Below, piece by piece: positions 32,500-45,389 of a stretch of DNA of 64,000 nucleotides (position 1 is its first letter; every line of letters begins with the position of its first letter). Where the stretch lies: positions 54,076,039 to 54,140,038 of the forward strand of contig OY294067.1 of the NCBI GenBank assembly GCA_958510875.1, given 5' to 3'. The position numbers were made by a program, and so were the translations under genes. A model generated the notes under the pieces. It was not told the origin of the DNA. It did not search any database and was given only the letters and a program-made list of their open reading frames with translations. Source of the stretch: Endomychus coccineus. Lineage: Eukaryota; Arthropoda; Insecta; Coleoptera; Endomychidae.

Positions 32500-32879
32500 T
32501 TATGTTAATGTGTGACTATATTGAAATCCTGGCGGGTAAATCAACGAAGGGGTCGCGGATCTGACAATTATCGTGCCGACCAATAACTCAATCGGTCAGC
32601 TTTGAATTGTCTAATTTGGTGAACGTCTATCAAAAATGTATAAAATTTAAATTCGAAAGTTACGTATCTGGTAAGTTAAGTATCTGAATAACTGATAATG
32701 ATTTAATGGAGGACATTAACTTAATAGATACTTTTTTTTAATATTTGATTACAAGAGAGGAAAACCGATAATGTTCGAACAACATAGTATGAGCCAGCGG
32801 TGAAATGTTGGAAGAGGGGATAGGCATTCGAGTTTTTCTTGAAGGTTTGGAGGTAATGGGCTGAAGGAAAAATTTCGCT
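32500..32879. other. Intron DNA
   Basis: No gene or repeat boundary recognised. Confidence 0.4.
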
Positions 32880-34500
32880 AGGCAAAGAGTTCCACGACTT
32901 CGCTATTCGATAGAAAACTGAATTCTGGTAGGAAGAAGTTTGTTAGGTCTAGAGCTTAACAATGAAGGGGTGACTAGCTTGAGCTCGTCTGTCTAGTCCG
33001 CCTATCTGAAATCTCTAGTGGTGGAATAACAGACGAGATTTCTGATGAATACCGACCATGGAAATATCTATAGAAAAGGGAGAGATCGCACCTTTCTACA
33101 ATGTTCTCTTCTGGATAGAATCCAAGAGCTCCGACGTATGTTTGGGAGCCGAACTCCAAACATGTGAATAGTAATCCATGACAAGTCAAATCTGTGCTTT
33201 GTAGATTATGAGGAGCTGCTGGGATGTAAAGTAGCTCTTGGCACGGAATAGAAAAGCAAGTTTTTGTGAAGCGGTTTTCTCAATGGACCTTACCTCCCAT
33301 GATGGTATCGAGCTTGACAATGAAGGGGTGCCAGATCTCCATTAATTGCGTCAACCTGCCTCTGTTTCACTCCTCTGGCATCATTGGATGGTATAGGGCC
33401 TCCATATAAGAAAGCGGTATGAAGTGTACCATTATCTTCATCATCTTATTCTTCATTAACTTCCAACAGATCGTCGATATGGAGCAGTAATATAGTTGGT
33501 GCCAAGACAGATCCCTGTGGAACACCTGCGTTAATAGCCATTGCATCGGAGGATACTCCGTCAGCCTCTAGACGGAGTGATCTATCTGAGAAAATATGAT
33601 AGCAAGCATCAAAGTTGAGTCGGCAAACCATATGACGGAAGTTTCCCAAGAAGGCCTTTGTGGCAGATTCGCTCAAATGCGTTGGAGATATCCAATGCTA
33701 CAGCTAGAGATTCCCTATATTTTTCAATAGATTTCAGTCATACATGTGTTAAGTAAGCAAGCAGGTCTCTTGTTGATGTCGGCTGACGGAAGTCATTTTC
33801 GATTTTGGAGCTCTCTAGGTATTGGCTGTGCTCGAAGTTGATTGCTTTCTTCATCACTTTAGATATCACAGATAATAGTATTAGGAAGGTCTTTTTTTTT
33901 GGGAATCGTTTGACTCTATAACTGTCTTCCAGCTAGAAGGAAACACCAAGTTTGTATGAAAGGGTATACAACCGAGAACCGGTGTTAATTCTGGCGCACA
34001 TTCCTTGAGAAGGACGTAGTATTCCGTCTGACCCCATTGCCTTTTTGGCAACGAGATCAAGCCGAATGTCCATAATTGTACACTGACGATAACCATATAT
34101 CTATGACAGCAATATTAGGAGGGTCGTTTACTTGTGAATCCAAATTGGAATTGGCTGCAATCATTCTAGCAAAAAGGTTGGCTTTTTCTTGTGGTGTAGT
34201 AGCCAGTATGTCATCATCTATGGTTAGAGGAAAATACCCTTAATCTTTTAAAGTTTCATGGAAAAAAGTAGAGTTTCGGTACTACTCTGTAGTATCTTCC
34301 GCATATTTTATGAACGAAATGGTTATTTATGGCTTCAAGTGCCACTAGAAACATCCTATCCCCACATCTGACTGATTTGGCTATTTCTTGCTTTTAACGA
34401 ACTATTTACATTCTCTATGCCCCAGTGCTTCCAGACAACATAGCCTTGGATAGGATCAGGGATTTATCAAGTTGTCCTCCCTTATCTCAATAATTCTTTA
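32880..34500 (-). pseudogene. Non-LTR retrotransposon family A, RT region (broken)
   Basis: Read on the minus strand, the piece contains in order: a pre-RT segment (34150-34210, ANLFARMIAANS-like), the start of RT with LLKECAPELTPVL (34000), and the RT core with INAGVPQGSVLAPTILLLHI (33500-33540). After an aberrant join come family A C-terminal sequences (33180-32950). It belongs to the Jockey/CR1-like group. Several frameshifts and a missing FADD region show it is dead. Confidence 0.8.
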
Positions 34501-35600
34501 TTATCGTTCGAACCTTTGAATACACATTAAATGGGTAGTAAAGCTAAAAGTACATTCCTACAGAAAAATCCCAATACTGATTTGGATGAAAAGAAGCTAG
34601 TGTAAAATTAGTAATATGTAGTAGACATTATTAGAACTACAATAAACACTATTTATAGTTTGATATCCCTGCAATGAAGATATTTCTGCTACAGCTAGTA
34701 AGATGGATGTACAATGTAAGTAAAGGAGATTCTCTAGATGACCAAAGCGGAACATGGAAACATAATAATAACTTGAGCTCGTGCGCCAAAACCGTCCTAA
34801 TGAAGCTAGTTCTCAATGCTATTTTTTTTCCTCAAATTGGTAACCATAAGGGAGAAATACTGTCCTATTCTTTTATTCAATAAGGAGTGAATTGTTTTGT
34901 TTTGAATCTGACTAAATCAAATGACCTGCGTTTGGAAAAGGTATCCTTCGAAAAAACGAAAAAGTAAAACATGCTAGGACAAAGTATAAGGAAGTAAAGC
35001 TACATGATTAGAAGACGCCCAGGTATGTCCTTAGTCGTAAACCCTCAAACCACTGCATTACTTACCTGTAATGCAAGTAATTGACGTTGACGTTAATTAG
35101 TTAGAATGTTTTTAATGACTACGTTCGGGATATGACCTAGGTACTGCGTTTAATTCTAGCCATTTCTGTTAACGGCAATTTAAATAAAGAATTTTCTCTC
35201 CGATGGTGAACATAACTGAATTTAAAACTGACCAACTAAGCCATGTGAGGTCATTACGGCAAATTTGATGGGAAACCATCTTTATACCATTTGTAAAACT
35301 GCAAAAAAGAGCATCTAAATTTGACAATATTGGAGCAGTTTATTGATTACTTAATCACTTTTACTTTATGCAAATGTGAGAGGGAGACATCTAGAACTCA
35401 TCTGGTATTGGAAATTGAGATGGGTCCACTCTTTCTTAATAACTGTATTACTCGGAGCTACTCTCAATAAGTAAGTAATAAAGGGAACGAGGCTGTTTTT
35501 ATTTTCAGCGTATTTGGAAACAACCACTTCGATGGTTGCCATTGGAGATCAACATGCTACGAATACTTGAAGTTGTTGCATAGTAATAAATTCTATAAAT
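34501..35600. other. Intron DNA, nothing recognised
   Basis: AT-rich, no motif-bearing frame and no arrays. Confidence 0.45.
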
Positions 35601-35880
35601 AAAGAACAATCACCCTTTTCCACTACAAATTTTGTTGAAGTACTGAGGACCTATCAGCTACCCAGTAAACTAAATTTGAAATCCAAATGTGCATTTTCAA
35701 ACACTATTTGGAATAAATAGTGTGCATAAGGGATCACATTCAGCTTCATTCTAACGGTATAAAGAACATTTTGTCCACATAAAGGGGAAAATAATGGTGG
35801 AAAATCAGTGTTAGCCGATTTTCAAGAAAGTTTATATTACTCTTGGAACTATTTACTGAATTCAGATTCATTTCAAGCTG
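35601..35880 (+). repeat. Fragment of GIY-YIG retroelement family Y
   Basis: The words CACCCTTTTCCACTA, AACACTATTTGGAATAA and CAAGAAAGTTTAT match, in order, parts of 42460-42600 and 43030-43180. Only relics of coding sequence remain. Confidence 0.5.
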
Positions 35881-36811
35881 AGGGAAATCCCTATTAATTC
35901 TAATAGCATTTAATTTTATATTTCTAATTTACTTTACTCTGATGATTGCTAATTGGTAGCTGGACGCTCATTGGCACTAACAGGATTTTTAGTGGATAAG
36001 GGTAATTGTTACTTATTTATACTGTAAGTATGTGTAATCTACAGGTTCCCATGTACATATACTTGCAGTCCTAGGACTGTACGTAAACTTCATGGAACTA
36101 CACACAATTCAGTTTACTCAAACGATGCGCCTCTCAATTTTTAGAATGAACTTTTCAACTGCAGGAGGACTATATCCTCTTACTATTAAATTGCTAAAAT
36201 TGTTCTATCCGTATTTCTTAATGTCCAACGCTTTTGTGGTATTTCGATTTTCCATTAGATTTTTAAGAAAATGAAACATCTTAGTGATGTAAATATTAAT
36301 TACATAATCTTTCTAGTTTTTTCTTTAATCACTTCATCAAATTTTGGAAACAATAATGCGTTATAATAAATGATGCCGAGTCGTTATGGGGGGTCTGGTT
36401 GTTCAGTAGACACATGGTATTGGCCCCTGTTTATGTTATAAATTTGGGGAATAACACTAGCATGATTGGTGGGTTTACGCGGATGCACGGTAATTACATG
36501 AGGCTCAAGGTTTTCAACCTAAAGAAAAGTTCTTTTAGAAGTTTGTTATGAATAAGATTGAAGGTACCGTTCTTTTCTCCAAGGGAAATTTTGTTATATT
36601 CACAAGAGATGTTTAAATTGTTAAGAACATAACATTGACGAAATAAAATGAGAACATTAATAGACGCTTGGCCATCGGGATCATAATTTACAATTTAAAT
36701 ATTCATGAAAGCATATTAATAATAGCAGGAACGGTTTATTATTTATTTCGAATTCACCAAATGTCTTAAGTTATTAAATATATTGTCTAAATTGTCTTTA
36801 TTGAATTTTAG
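35881..36811. other. Intron DNA before the third coding exon
   Basis: Nothing recognised. Confidence 0.45.
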
Positions 36812-36932
36812 GGTGGAAGTGTGAGTGTGCATCCTGAAGACTTAAAATTATCACATTCATTATCAGATCAGACTGAAAATGACAGCCTCCCATCAACAAT
36901 ACCTCCTCCAGAACTTGCAGATGCTATCGATG
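36812..36932 (+). CDS. fru: fruitless, second linker exon
   Basis: The exon starts after acceptor TTGAATTTTAG (36801-36811) at phase 0 and ends one base into a codon before the strong donor GTAAGT (36933). It gives GGSVSVHPEDLKLSHSLSDQ and, after a short acidic stretch, PSTIPPPELADAID. The one-base overhang G is completed by TT in the exon at 47668 or by GT in the exon at 55075, which supports this as the common exon before the alternative ends. I could not match the peptide itself to a named domain. Confidence 0.8.
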
Positions 36933-37700
36933 GTAAGTTCGTTTCCTGAAATAATGCATGTTCATGCTGCTTAATATTTACTTTTGATGTAGTACGGACT
37001 GGAGAGCTGTATATATTATTATTAGACTTCATATCTTTTTCCATGAGCATGACCATTTTCATTAACTTTTGCTTTTGGTTTTTATTCTATATACATTATT
37101 GTTTCTTTTTATCTGTATTTTCTGGTCGGTGAAAAGTCTTCAAAAATATTTGTCTAATTCATGAACTGGTTATGTAGTAAGTATTGATTTCACCGATATG
37201 GTGTACAATTTCGATATTAACTTAAAACTGTGTATTATAATTAATTAACTGATATTTTGTACTTAAAACTTTATTCATGGAGGAATACCAGTTTTGATCA
37301 TGAATAGCTATGATTAAAATTATTATTTGGGGAGAATTTATCAAGGTTTTCCTCGTATATCCGTTCGTTGTGGGATTTTTTATCGAATAGCTTTAATGCC
37401 CAGGATTTATTTCCAAAATAAATGTAATGTGTAGAGTACACGCTCTGGATGATCACTGCAACATATATTCAATTTAATTGTTTGCGGAGCCCTTTTTATA
37501 TTTCATACATATTTTAAGGCATCATAATATGATAAGAATGTATTGTGGAGGTGTCTAAATAACGGTACCCATATTTCCATGTTAACTCTTCCTGGGATAT
37601 TTAATATCTATCATTTTTGATATTTGGGCATTTACTGTATGTGGTTTGAATTCAATTATCCGTAGAACTTATATGTCGTTATTATATATGTCGTTAATTA
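36933..37700. other. Intron DNA
   Basis: Nothing recognised in the first part of the 10.7-kb intron. Confidence 0.45.
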
Positions 37701-37709
37701 CGGTATCAA

Positions 37710-37784
37710 GGGTGTTATTAGGATAATAACATTCCCAGGTCAACAGTGTCCGTCGACCGAGGACTTATTATCCTTATAACACCC
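37710..37784. repeat. Hairpin with 20-bp stem
   Basis: GGGTGTTATTAGGATAATAA and TTATTATCCTTATAACACCC pair with one mismatch; the 35-base loop contains the palindromic GTCCGTCGACCGAGGAC. It is probably a very small foldback or MITE remnant. Confidence 0.65.
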
Positions 37785-38508
37785 GTGGTTCCTTCAACGG
37801 TTGATGTCCTACTAGTCTGTCTAATTCGAAAAATTTTGAATGTTACGATTGAATTATTTGTCATTTATAAATTCTTTAAAAGTACAGAAGATTATTTCAT
37901 ATTGAAGAAAATATTCTATGTTAATGACGCCAGCAACCATGCAACATAATAATTAGTTTATTGTCGATAATACTGGAACATTCAGTTTAGTTATTTTGTG
38001 TTCAGTTGTAGTGAAAATGTTAGAAAAAGTGTTGTTAAAGACTGCCAAAACGGCCGAGGCACTTTTGTCTCGAAACCAAAAAGGTACTTCAAAAATTATA
38101 CCTTTAACATTACAAAGTAGCTGGTATGACATTTAATTTATATTGGGATGTTAATAAATGTTATTTGCAATTCTATGTTATAATTAATTTATTGCTCTGG
38201 TTATGCCTTATAAATCCATAATGCCCTAGGGCAACATATGTTCATTACTCTCTAGGGCATTTTCTTTAATGTAATGTATCTTAAGAGAGAGTTGTTGAAA
38301 AATAACAGACTAGTATTACATTAAATAATATTATGACCGGTTGTAGTAGGTTGGTTTCACATTTACTCTTAGGAGGACTTACATTAATAACAGGTTTCCA
38401 GAGCGCCAAATTCGATTCAGAGGTGATTTGTCTATGGAGTTTCTGTGACACCGTTGTAGCACCTGTGGGGTTGAAAATCAGATGTACAGATTACGAACCT
38501 TAAAATAT

Positions 38509-39871
38509 TGTGACCGCCTTTCTCGGGAAAAGATAAGTTTTCGTGTTACACGGAAAAGTAGAAAGGGGTCACCACCGGGATGAGTGGTCCAGGGTCGTAT
38601 ATTTCCCGTTGAATGAAATCTGACAGATATGAATTGATTGGTTCCTCACCAGTAAAACGCAGATGTTTATTTATATACAGTTTATTAAATGAAATGATTG
38701 ATTGTAGAAAATATAAGAACAAAAGCAAATAAATATTTACACCTAGTCTTTTTAAATGAACAACAATTTTATAAAATCACCTTAGATAATAAAGTCAAGG
38801 GTTTGACCTAATCGGGTTAGTTTGTAATAATTTAAACAATCGGAAGTTATAGAATCTAATTCAAATCAGAATTTCCATTCGCGTGACACAGTTGTTTACT
38901 TCGACCAGATGATCTTCGAGGGAAAAAACGGAGACGCCAAGTAGTGTACCTTTGGAACGTTGACCCGCAATAAGAAACCAGCCGGAATAAGTTAATAGTT
39001 CTTTAGTATCTGTCGCGCTGTCGACACAGGTGGTAGGTTGATTTCGAATCATGGTAATTTACGAGTTCGCTAATAATATTCGAGTTCTTTACGGATCGGG
39101 TCAATTCCTCAACACAAATAATAAATTATTCGGTTTTTGGTAAATGAGATCATGTGGGCAAACGGTCGGTTTTTCCCCAACACAAATAATAAATTATTCG
39201 GTTTTCGGGATTTGTTGTTACACGTAGGGATGTCAGATCTTTTTCCTCAACACAAATAATAAATTATTCGGTTTTTGGTAAATGAGATCATGTGGGCAAA
39301 CGGTCGGTTTTTCCCCCAACACAAATAATAAATTATTCGGTTTTCGGGATTTGTATTTAGTCGTAGGGATGTCAGGTCTTTTCCTCAACACAAATAATAA
39401 ATTATTCGTTTTTTGGCAGTCAGTTGAAACTGGAGTTAGCTGTAGAATAGTTACCTTCGGACTTGGTCAAAGTGTATGACTGGATCCTACGGAGCGCGGA
39501 CGGAGTTTATAATAAAAAAATAAAAATAAATTCTCGGAAATTAACGGAGTTGAATTAATTTAAACGGTCGGTAATAATATATCGGAATCGTAGTGACGGT
39601 CGGACGGCTGATTCTTCAATCCCCTTCGTGTGAAATCCGTTCTCCTTTTATACTGGTTTTGTGCCAAAAGAAATAAAACGTCAGAGGTGGCCTGAGATTC
39701 TGGCAGTCAGTGGTGAATTGAATACGAACTTCCTTATCTCCTATTAGCTTCAACTTTTTCTACATAGGATGTACAAAACTTTGATGCGTTAGAATCTCAG
39801 CCTCGTCGGTGTTATTTCTTTTTAACCAGAGGAGTACAGTAAAATATAAGTAACGAGGGCACTTCGTTACA
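38509..39871 (-). mobile_element. Probable solo LTR
   Basis: The segment begins TGTGAC and ends GTTACA, with ATAT on both sides (38505-38508 and 39872-39875) as a 4-bp duplication. On the minus strand a TATAAAAGG box lies about 220 bp from the 5' end, fitting a U3 promoter. No gag or pol is adjacent, so this would be a solo LTR. It is long (1.36 kb) and contains a tandem array. Orientation and boundaries are inferred. Confidence 0.5.
39106..39415. repeat. Tandem array, 138-bp higher-order unit
   Basis: The word TCCTCAACACAAATAATAAA starts at 39106, 39244 and 39382 (138-bp steps). Between them a variant with CCCCAACACAAATAAT sits 68-70 bp in, so each unit is two alternating subunits of 68 and 70 bp. 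Confidence 0.9.
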
Positions 39872-40121
39872 ATATAGATGCAAACCTCGCCCCAATTTCA
39901 TACAATTTGTTTCTCACGTTTCATAGCTTCTAGTGTACTATCGTGGGTAATTACTCCAGTGTGACATCTGGTTATTATTTACCTTAGTCAGTTACTTGTT
40001 GGTGATGCATCAAATTCTGCTTATGAACATTTTTTCTTGCCTTTGAATTCGGTGGTTGACTGACCAATAATAATTCGGAGGTTCGTCATTCTTTTATATA
40101 TAGTTAGTGTCAATTTAGCTT

Positions 40122-41745
40122 TATACAGCGTGTCCAAGAATGATGTCTATCATGGAGATATCGGAAACGGTTTTAGATACAGTCTTGGTTAAATGAAGAA
40201 AAAAATGTATAGGAAAGTATACAATTTTCAAAGCATTGTTGATTTTCAAGTTATTTTGTAAAAACCGAATTTTTTGATTTCCTATTTTATTTTTTTCTAA
40301 TGTCACAGATTGAAAAAGTCGATGTAACTTTTTGCAAGCCTTCATGTGTTAATACCTGATTTGTTATCCGACGTTTCGTTTTCGTTCAACAAACTTTTAT
40401 GTTGATACAAAATTTAGAAGAATTTTTTATTCTACACCCATTGATGACATGTGATCATTCGATTACGTTTCTGATCAGTTTCAGCAGTCATGAAGATTTT
40501 TTGAAAAGCTTACGATCCCGCATTAGAGACAAATTGTGAAATTGGGCAGCCTAAGGCTTGAGGAGAATCAACAGTTGGAATTGACATTTTTTAAATAATA
40601 ATTGTTGAACAAAAACAAAAAATTAACGAACTTCTGCGGATAGGTAATCGTGAAAATTCTTGCCTTTCAAACAAATTCCGCGTCGTAGTACACTGCCATT
40701 ATTCAGGTGGTTCAATCTGCTCTGGTACTTACCTCGCCGTTGTGTGTTCATGGGTTCAGTGGAATTTCCAAGGATCAGTTGGCAAATGTTGAGTACGCAA
40801 TATCCCGGTTTAGATTATTCAGGATATTACCTTCTCAACATTTGAAATCCCATCTTTGGAAATTCTACTTCGCACATGATAACAACGGCGGGATCAAGTA
40901 CCAGAGCAGAGTCAACCACCGGAACAAATGCAGAGAGTGAACTAGTAACGCGGAATGTGAGGTCCATTGTGAAAGCCGCTTCACAAAAACTTGGTTTTCT
41001 ATTCCGTGCCAAGAGCTATTTTATATTCCAGCAGCTCCTCATAATCTTCCAAGCACATATCCAACTTGTCCTAGAGTACTGTTCACATGTTTGGAGTTCT
41101 GCTCCCAAACATATGCTGAAGCTCTTGGATTCTAACCAGAAGAGAGCTATTCGTTTGATTGATGTTGTCACACCAATAATTTTCCAGATTACATGTCCGC
41201 AGAAGTTACTATTACTATTCAAGATAGTTTATCGAACTTGATTTCTTGTTTTTGTTTCAACAATTATATAAAAAATGTCGACTCCAGCTTTTGATCTTCT
41301 TGAGCATTAGCCCCCTGTTTAAGTAATTTCTCTGTAAAGCAGGCTCGTAAAAACTTCCCAAAATCTTGATAAGTGCTGATCTGAAACGTAATCGAACCAT
41401 CACATGTGATCAATGAGTGTAGAATGAAAAATACTTCTTAATTTTGAATTACAAAAAACAGTTAATGGTGGTTGATCGAAACGTCAGATATTAAATCGGA
41501 TATTAAGACAAGAAAGCTGCTCCGAAGAAATGTTTTTATTTTTTTCCATCTCTGACAGTAACACAGCAGAAAAATTAGATAGTAAACCAAGAAATTCGGT
41601 TTTTGCAAAATAAATTGAAAATCAAAATTGAAATTGGAAATTTTATACTTCCATATGAATAGTTATGCAACTTTTCCCCCATTTAACAAAACCTGTTTCT
41701 ATTACCGTTTCCGATATCCCCATGACAGACATCTTGGACATATTC
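40122..41745. repeat. Foldback pair of repeat X flanking a LINE fragment
   Basis: Repeat X copies at 40122-40625 (minus) and 41245-41745 (plus) form arms of about 500 bp, diverged by roughly a quarter. Their outer ends read GTGTCCAAGAATGATGTC and its near-inverse. Between them lies non-LTR family A sequence with its own short inverted repeat (about 40700-40930). Confidence 0.7.
40876..41190 (+). pseudogene. Non-LTR family A, C-terminal RT fragment
   Basis: The frame reads VRSIVKAASQKLGFLFRAKS, then VLEYCSHVWSSAPKHMLKLL and DSNQKRAIRLID. This is the best preserved copy of the family A thumb region. It ends abruptly at repeat X. Confidence 0.82.
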
Positions 41746-42460
41746 GAAGTCGAGTAATGCCCGAAAAAATGCGCAAAACTAAGATTTGAACCTGAAATAT
41801 TACTTTTATACCGGTATGGAGCGTTATAAAATGCCCAAAACTAGTTATGTACATTTATAAACGAGTAACATTACTTCTGCTTGATTTATTTAATCATCGT
41901 CTGAATAAAAAGTAAGCAGAAGTAATTTTGCGTATTTTTGAATGTTTAGAACTCGTTCAGTGACAGTTATGGCGCGCAATAAGGTAACTAAATTTCTAAA
42001 TAAGATACAACATAAAACGGGAAATATTATTTAAATATATTGTATTTAAATCTTGAAACAAAATAGAAAACTTTATTCTTGCTGCCGATTTACTCATCGG
42101 CCAAGTATATTATGACTATCTCTCTCTAATATGAGCATTAAAAAAAGTACTTAGACTTAGCTGGAAAGGCTATTTTAATATATTTTATTTAAATACTGAA
42201 ACAAATATAACAAAATATAAAACATTGTTGTTTGAGCCCATTTACTCATCGGTCTAAGATATTTATTCTCTTGGTAAACCTATGACCACGATTCACTTAT
42301 TACTGTGAGCATTAAAAAAATTATTACATACACTTACCAAGAGAATGAACTATTAAAAAATGATTAATTTTTGAACAAGAACTGGAATGGCATTTAGAAT
42401 TGCAGATTACGTTTTTGTTTCGACAAGAACATGATCTGAAACACTATAAACAAGAAATAT
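41746..42460. repeat. Diverged AT-rich tandem duplication
   Basis: Words TTACTCATCGG and GAGCATTAAAAAAA recur at about 42090/42248 and 42129/42308, a unit of about 155-180 bp. A hairpin TTACTTCTGCTT...AAGCAGAAGTAA lies at 41870-41923. Confidence 0.55.
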
Positions 42461-42605
42461 TCACCCTTGTCCACTAAAAATACTCTTGAAGCACTGAAGA
42501 CCGTCCGGGTACCAAGTAGTTATTATCAGAGTAAAATAAATTATAAATCAAAATGTGACTGTTTAAATACTATTTGGGGAATAATGCAAACAAGGGGTTA
42601 CCCTC

Positions 42606-43252
42606 AGCTGGAGATATATAGGAATTTAATAAATTGCTTTTTCATTTATACATCTCCATCCCTTCTAAATTACCTAGATATTTGTCCGTACTGTGTTTTC
42701 AAAGTGATAAACTTTCTTGAGAAATTATTCAAAATATGTTCGGCTAAAGCTGATTTTTCACCATTATTTTTCATTATATGGCCTAAATGCTCTTTATACA
42801 GAGTTCCTTTTAGTTTGACCCACATAGCATTTTGAACACGACTCACAATCGATTTTGTAAATCCCGGATTTGTCGACGTTCAACACATTATCAAAGGTGT
42901 TGCCTATACGGTTTTTTTGGCATGTTCTTACATCTATAAACTGGTTGTATTACAAATTTAGAAAACAAATTATGGAATTTATTAAGTACTAAAGGAAGAT
43001 AAGTGAAACTTTTGAATTTTAATGAACTAAAAGGAACATTCTAACTGTATAAAAAGCATTTTGCCCATATAAATAAAAAGAATGGTGAAAAAGCTTTAGC
43101 CGAACATGTTTTGAATACAGGTGACACTATTTCTCAAGAAAGTTTATCAATTTTAAAACAGTACAAACAAATATCTAGGTAATTTAGAAGGGATGGTAAT
43201 GTATAAACGAGAAACCAATTTATTAAATTCCGATTTATCTCCAGCTGAAACC
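42606..43252. repeat. Inverted pair of GIY-YIG retroelement family Y
   Basis: About 215 bp at 42606-42820 is the reverse complement of 43030-43252. The plus copy encodes broken peptide LAEHVLNTGDTISQESLS, which resembles the tail of GIY-YIG proteins of Penelope-like or similar retroelements. This is a different family from copies A-D. Confidence 0.6.
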
Positions 43253-43517
43253 AGTTTTATTTTTCTACTTGAAATAGATAATCATTCCTTGCTCAATTGA
43301 ATTTGTTGAAATTCTGCTATAGTACTATTGATTTTTAGATTATGCAATAGGTATTTTATTTGATCTAGTCCTTATGTCATATTTTCACATTACTGGCTCG
43401 AAGTGTGGAAATTTTTTGTCCGAAAGCTACCGAATTTTCCGATTTCAATGTTGGGTTCCATAATTGAGCTTCCTCCAGTTGTTTGAATTCTAAATACAGT
43501 CGAAGCCAAGAAAGTAT

Positions 43518-45389
43518 TAGTTGCGGAAACGAAGCACTGAAGTTCGAAAAATTTGAACAGTAAGACGAATTTGAATGGGTTTTTTTGCATTCGATTCGTT
43601 AGAGCTTCAGGAAACTTTGTGACCTAAATTGATTTATAAGAAATTAAAAATATGCAATTTGCATAAATAATATGCATTTTATAATTGCATTTTAAATTTA
43701 CCGTAAATACTAAATTCACAATTCGGTTAATACTGATGATAATGATTCCAAACTCGTTACTCGGGGGTCGCTGAAAACGAATATCGCGACAGAATTGGTC
43801 TCCGAGGTACCTGGTGCCCATGGTGAACGCTATCCTCGTTGTCCCCATAAATTAATGTTTTTATTACATGATTTTACTGCAACTTTGTACATCCTTGTAA
43901 ATTATGCACTCAACTGTTTCCAAACTCGTTGATCGGGGGTTTTTGGAGTCGCTGAACACGAATATCGCGACAGAATTGGTCTCCGAGGTACCTGGTGCCC
44001 AGGGTGAATTGTATCCTCGTCGTCTCCTGGAGTTTTCGGAAAATACATTATATAATCAGTCCAAACTCGTTACTCAGGGGTTTTTGGGGTCGCTGAACAC
44101 GAATATCGCGACAGAATTGGTCTCCGAGGTACCTGGTGCCCAGGGTGAATTGTATCCTCGTCGTCTCCTGGAGTTTTCGGAAAATACATTATATAATCAG
44201 TCCAAACTCGTTACTCGGGGGTTTTTGGGGTCGCTGAACACGAATATCGCGACAGAATTGGTCTCCGAGGTACCTGGTGCCCAGGGTGAATTGTATCCTC
44301 GTCGTCTCCTGGAGTTTTCGGAAAATACATTATATAATCAGTCCAAACTCGTTACTCGGGGGTTTTTGGGGTCGCTGAACACGAATATCGCGACAGAATT
44401 GGTCTCCGAGGTACCTGGTGCCCAGGGTGAATTGTATCCTCGTCGTCTCCTGGAGTTTTCGGAAAATACATTATATAATCAGTCCAAACTCGTTACTCAG
44501 GGGTTTTTGGGGTCGCTGAACACGAATATCGCGACAGAATTGGTCTCCGAGGTACCTGGTGCCCAGGGTGAATTGTATCCTCGTCGTCTCCTGGAGTTTT
44601 CGGAAAATACATTATATAATCAGTCCAAACTCGTTACTCGGGGGTTTTTGGGGTCGCTGAACACGAATATCGCGACAGAATTGGTCTCCGAGGTACCTGG
44701 TGCCCAGAGTAAACGGTATCCTCGTTGTCCCCATAAATTAATGTTATTATTACATTATTTTACTGAAACTTTGTACATGCTTGTAAATTATGCACTCAAA
44801 TGTTGTAAAAAAGGTGTCAATTCTGGTGATCAGTCTTACAAAATGTATCTCCTGAAGCTTATTTTTTTTTTAATTTGGCGCTTCTGATACAGTTGGTAGC
44901 TGTGATACGATACATGAGGATGCGGTTCTGTGGTGTCTTGCGAGGGGAAGACAATGTAAACTCTCCGTAAGGGGTTGCACGTTAGAAGTTCGTCTTCTAC
45001 AGTGTGCGTACACTATATCAATACCGCGCACGTGTATTTTCTTTACGGGGACAACGAGGATACCATTCCACTCTGGGCACCAGGTACCTCGAAGACCAAT
45101 TCTGTCACGATATTCAGCGATCCCAAAAACCCCCGAGTAACGAGTTTGGAATCATTTTCATCACTATTAACCGAATTGTGAATTTAGTATTTACGGTCAA
45201 TTTAAAATGCAATTATAAAATGCATATTATTTATGCAAATTGCATATTTTTAATTTCTTGTAAATCAATTTAGGTCACAAAGTTTCCTGAAGCTCTAACG
45301 AATCGAATGCACAAAACCGCATTCAAATCCGTCTTACTGTTCAAATTTTTCGAACTTTGGCAGGTTTTAGCGCTTCGTTTTCGCGACTA
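43518..45389. mobile_element. TAGTCG-ended element 2 with 141-bp array
   Basis: Ends TAGTTGCGGAAACGAAGC and, inverted, TAGTCGCGAAAACGAAGC start arms that stay alike for about 230 bp (43530-43765 against 45137-45365), including GTTCGAAAAATTTGAACAG. Flanks are TAT on both sides (43515-43517 and 45390-45392). Between the arms is a tandem array. No transposase was seen. Confidence 0.78.
43919..44764 (+). repeat. Tandem array, six 141-bp units
   Basis: Units start at 43919, 44060, 44201, 44342, 44483 and 44624, nearly identical. Because 141 is 47 codons the array stays open for 327 codons, repeating SKLVTRGFLGSLNTNIATEL and onward, but this is a by-product of the period. Variant half-units (GGTGAACGCTATCCTCG type) border the array on both sides as direct repeats (about 43800-43915 and 44705-44800). 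Confidence 0.93.

Noticed and set aside
35938..35960. Additional CTGATGA hammerhead core
   Set aside because: No GAAA core or pairing strands follow.
39106..39415. CRISPR-like array
   Set aside because: The intervals between repeats are themselves repeated (138-bp unit), the host is an insect, and there are no cas genes.
43904..44887. A 327-codon frame as a repeat-protein gene
   Set aside because: It is a tandem DNA repeat whose period happens to be divisible by three, inside a transposon with inverted ends.
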